64,000 nucleotides of DNA from NCBI GenBank assembly GCA_013285505.1, contig CP053450.1:2774796-2838795 (forward strand). Reading direction: 5' to 3'. The translations under genes and the position numbers were made by a program. Positions 62,174 to 64,000 of this stretch are shown in pieces. Numbering within the stretch: position 1 is the stretch's first letter; the number at the start of each line of letters is the position of its first letter. The notes under the pieces were generated by a model. The model searched no databases. It had not been told where the DNA came from and was given only the letters and a program-made list of their open reading frames with translations. Source of the DNA: Planctomycetota bacterium. Its GTDB lineage: Bacteria > Planctomycetota > Phycisphaerae > Phycisphaerales > UBA1924.

Positions 62174-63870
62174 ATGCGTGTCGTTGCGATGTTCAGAGTG
62201 TCCACAGAGAAGCAGGCCACGCAGGGGGCGTCCCTCGACGCCCAGGAGCGGGCGTACTACGAGCTGGCCGAGAAGGATGGCTGGCAGACCGTCGCCGCCT
62301 TCAAGGGCTGTGAGTCGGCCACGCAGGCGTCTTCCGACCGCCGCGTGCTCCAGCAGGTGCTCCAGACCATCCGCGACCATGACGTGGACGCCGTGTGGGT
62401 GTACGAGCAATCCCGCCTGACCCGCGGCGACGAACTCGACGTTGCCCTGCTTCAACGGGAGCTGGCTGAACGGGACGTGAAGGTCATCATCGACCGCACG
62501 ATCCGCGACCTCAACTCCATTGAGGAGTGGTTCAGCTTTAGCGTGCAATCGTTGGTGGACCGGGCCGAGTCCAAATGGACCAAGAGGCGGTTCCGTCGCG
62601 GCCGACGCGAGAAGGCCCGGAAGGGCCTCAAGAACTGCGGTGCCAGCCCCTACGGCTACATGAACCCGCCGCCCGGAGACCCCAAGCGTGGCAAGCTCCA
62701 GATCGTCGAGAACGAGGCGCTCGTGGTCCGCCGAGTCTTCCGCCTCGCCGCAGAGGGATCGGGCGACGCCAGGATCGCCAGGGCACTCAACGACCGCGGC
62801 ATCCCCTCCCCACGCCGCCGCCAATGGGGCAAGACCACCATCCGACGCATGCTCGACAACCCCGCCTACATCGGCACCCTCGCCTCCGGGGTCTGGCAGC
62901 AAGTGCCCGGCACCAGCGGCTTCACGCGCGACTACGAGAACCCCAACGCCGAGGTCGTCGAGAACGCCCACCAGCCGATCATCGACCGCGAGACGTGGGA
63001 CGCCGTCCACTCCCGGGTCAAAGAGGCCCCGGTCAAAGTCCCCCGAATGCTCACCGGCATCCTCCGGGTCAACGGCATCCCCTTCGGGGGCGACTCCAAC
63101 CACGGGGTCCGCTACTACCGGGCCACCGACCGCCGGGTCGGCTCCCCCTGGATCGAGAACTCCGTGATGGACGACGCGGTGTGGGACGCCTTCGCCTCGC
63201 TGGCGACGGGCGAGGAGTTCGTGGCCCGGCTCATGGACGAGTCGCAGAACTCCCACGAGCAGGTGGTGCTGGGGATGGAGATTGACCACCTCGAAGACCA
63301 GTTGGCCCGCGAGCGTCGGCGGTACGACCAACTCGTCGAGATGCGGACCGACGCCGAAATCACCAAGGACGAGTTCGCCGAGCGGGCGGCCAAGGCCAAG
63401 GAGAAGATGGCCAAGATGGAGACCGAACTCCGGGGTATGCGTGCCAAGCACATCGTCTTCGACGGCTCCCAGGCGGCCCGGCTGGTCAAGGCGGTGCAGG
63501 CCCTCCTGCCGGGCGGGGCGAGGCTGACGCCAGCCCAGAAGCGCCGGGTGCTGCGGTCGATCGTCACCGCCGTCGAGGTACGGGCCGAGCGGGTCGAGCG
63601 CGACTTCAACCGCGACGAGAACGGGCGGGTCGTTGAGGGGCGGGCTCCGCGATGGGCGATCCGAACGGTGGACTTCACGTTGGCGCTGCCGCCCGTAGAC
63701 GCCGCGTGTGGCGTTGCGGCGGGCCGAGGCGACCGTGGGGCGACCGGCCTACGTGGCGCAAACGGGGGGCAACGACGGGCCTCGCCGTGCCGGACAGCGG
63801 GTCACAACATCATCCGATTCGGACCGAGTGTCGGGTACGGACGGTGCCGGACAGCGGGCCACAACATCGT
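62174..63870 (+). CDS. Large serine recombinase, likely integrase; open reading frame runs into comM
   Basis: ATG 62174 follows GGAGGG (GTG 62141 in frame is the alternative). Resolvase domain: [20 protein letters not shown] with catalytic Ser10, [19 protein letters not shown]. Recombinase domain: [74 protein letters not shown]. The zinc-ribbon region ([30 protein letters not shown]) lacks the expected Cys pairs. A coiled coil follows ([33 protein letters not shown]). No stop occurs before the attR core; the frame continues as [19 protein letters not shown] into ComM. In the excised circle it would end QLCPSVGHGGGGVATR at the stop now at 28005. About 565 residues to the core. Confidence 0.93.
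63788..63840 (+). repeat. Diverged second attP-like site
   Basis: These 53 bases match, at 43 of 53 positions, the attP rebuilt from 63845-63870 joined to 27956-27982. The first 28 bases repeat at 63845-63872 with two differences, 57 bases apart, which keeps the reading frame ([18 protein letters not shown]). It looks like an older attachment site kept inside the recombinase 3' end. Confidence 0.8.
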
Positions 63871-64000
63871 CCTCCTCGGCCCCGCCGGCACCGGCAAAAC
63901 CATGATGGCCAAGGCCCTCCCCGGCGTCCTCCCCTCACTCACCCCCGAAGAGGCCGTCGAGATCACCCGCATCTACTCCGCTGGCGGCGCCCTCCGCCCC
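63857..64000 (+). pseudogene. comM: comM (yifB) 3' fragment, cut by window edge
   Basis: Reads [20 protein letters not shown] then [20 protein letters not shown] and SAGGALRP to the window end. It contains the ComM AAA+ Walker A (GPAGTGKT) and the strand after it. It has no start of its own here; it is in frame with the serine recombinase upstream, so it could be translated only as a fusion. Confidence 0.92.
63858..63870 (+). other. attR core
   Basis: GCCACAACATCGT, identical to attL at 27943-27955. Element sequence is to the left, comM to the right (CCTCCTCGGCCCCGCCGG). Confidence 0.88.

Larger units (their letters stand above)
27943..63870. mobile_element. Integrative element of about 35.9 kb inserted in comM
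   Basis: Bounded by a 13-bp direct repeat, GCCACAACATCGT, at 27943-27955 and 63858-63870. Removing the interval from one core to the other joins AAAGSHNIV to [14 protein letters not shown] and restores ComM. Contents: a serine recombinase at the right end, excisionase-like protein, P4-type primase/helicase and small terminase subunit on one side. Cargo includes a type I restriction system, a toxin-like exoprotein with candidate immunity gene, nucleases and many small DNA-binding or Zn-binding proteins. No structural phage genes or conjugation genes are seen. Several cargo stretches (28.3-31 kb, 36.7-37.7 kb, 39.1-40.8 kb) are clearly less GC-rich than the host backbone. Confidence 0.9.

Noticed and set aside
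61832-63451. 539-residue minus-strand frame opposite the serine recombinase
   Set aside because: His/Leu/Gly-rich antisense frame; the recombinase motifs on the plus strand are decisive.
27943-63870. Complete prophage
   Set aside because: No capsid, portal, large terminase, tail or lysis gene; only a small terminase and replication genes.
27943-63870. Integrative conjugative element
   Set aside because: No relaxase, coupling protein or type IV secretion gene recognised.

Overview
The window is high-GC DNA that looks like a planctomycete chromosome, probably class Phycisphaerae. This is inferred from dockerin-like C-terminal tails on exported proteins, prepilin-like proteins with the [16 protein letters not shown] leader, an RNase Y, and a type IV pilus/type II secretion assembly operon. 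The host backbone (1-27.3 kb) holds a prepilin fragment, a zinc-ribbon membrane protein, a parvulin lipoprotein, a UbiA-like membrane protein, RNase Y, a PilZ protein, and a TgpA/DUF58/lipoprotein/ScpB cluster. These are followed by a CheY-like regulator coupled to an HD-GYP protein. A long minus-strand operon (24.85 to 13.1 kb) then runs histidine kinase, STAS, PilB, PilC, PilM, PilN-like, PilO-like, PilP-like, major pilin, a 12-bp hairpin, and minor pilins, ending in a LamG-bearing pilin-like protein. Secretin, prepilin peptidase and PilT are not in the window.

The main discovery is an integrated element of about 35.9 kb (27943-63870) that splits comM (yifB, Mg-chelatase-like AAA+ protein). 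The 5' part of comM lies at 27288-27955 and the 3' part resumes at 63857 and runs off the window. Both junctions carry the same 13-bp core, GCCACAACATCGT. The likely integrase is a large serine recombinase at the right end. Its reading frame has no stop: it runs through attR and continues in frame into the AAA+ part of ComM. The stop it would use in the excised circle is the TAA at 28005-28007, which now terminates the 5' comM fragment. Integration therefore exchanges C-termini between recombinase and ComM. A second, diverged attP-like site lies 57 bp upstream of attR in the same frame.

Element layout, left to right: UvrD-like helicase with a long coiled N-terminus; S1/P1-type secreted nuclease; a block of small genes (Gly-rich peptides, ParB-like/DNA methyltransferase fusion, HARE-HTH protein, HTH protein, three tandem zinc-ribbon mini-proteins); a possible PD-(D/E)xK nuclease; an IS630-type insertion with identified ends. 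Next come a 1825-residue exported multidomain protein with a toxin-like C-terminus and an ATGA-coupled candidate immunity gene, a related dockerin protein, and a tyrosine recombinase. Then follow a phospholipase-D-like protein and a compact type I restriction operon with two different HsdM proteins and a HEPN-like protein between them (hsdM1-HEPN-hsdM2-hsdS-hsdR). The right end is a phage-satellite-like module: small terminase subunit, unknown protein, excisionase-like protein, P4-type primase/helicase, recombinase. No capsid, portal, large terminase, tail or conjugation genes were seen, so the element resembles a satellite or defence island more than a complete prophage or ICE.

Many genes, both backbone and element, show single-base frame breaks in C/G runs or GC repeats (parvulin, TgpA-like, comM, HARE, zinc ribbon, dockerin protein, tyrosine recombinase, terminase). 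This points to indel errors in the assembly more than to gene decay, so affected genes are annotated as single loci. No rRNA, tRNA or CRISPR array was recognised.
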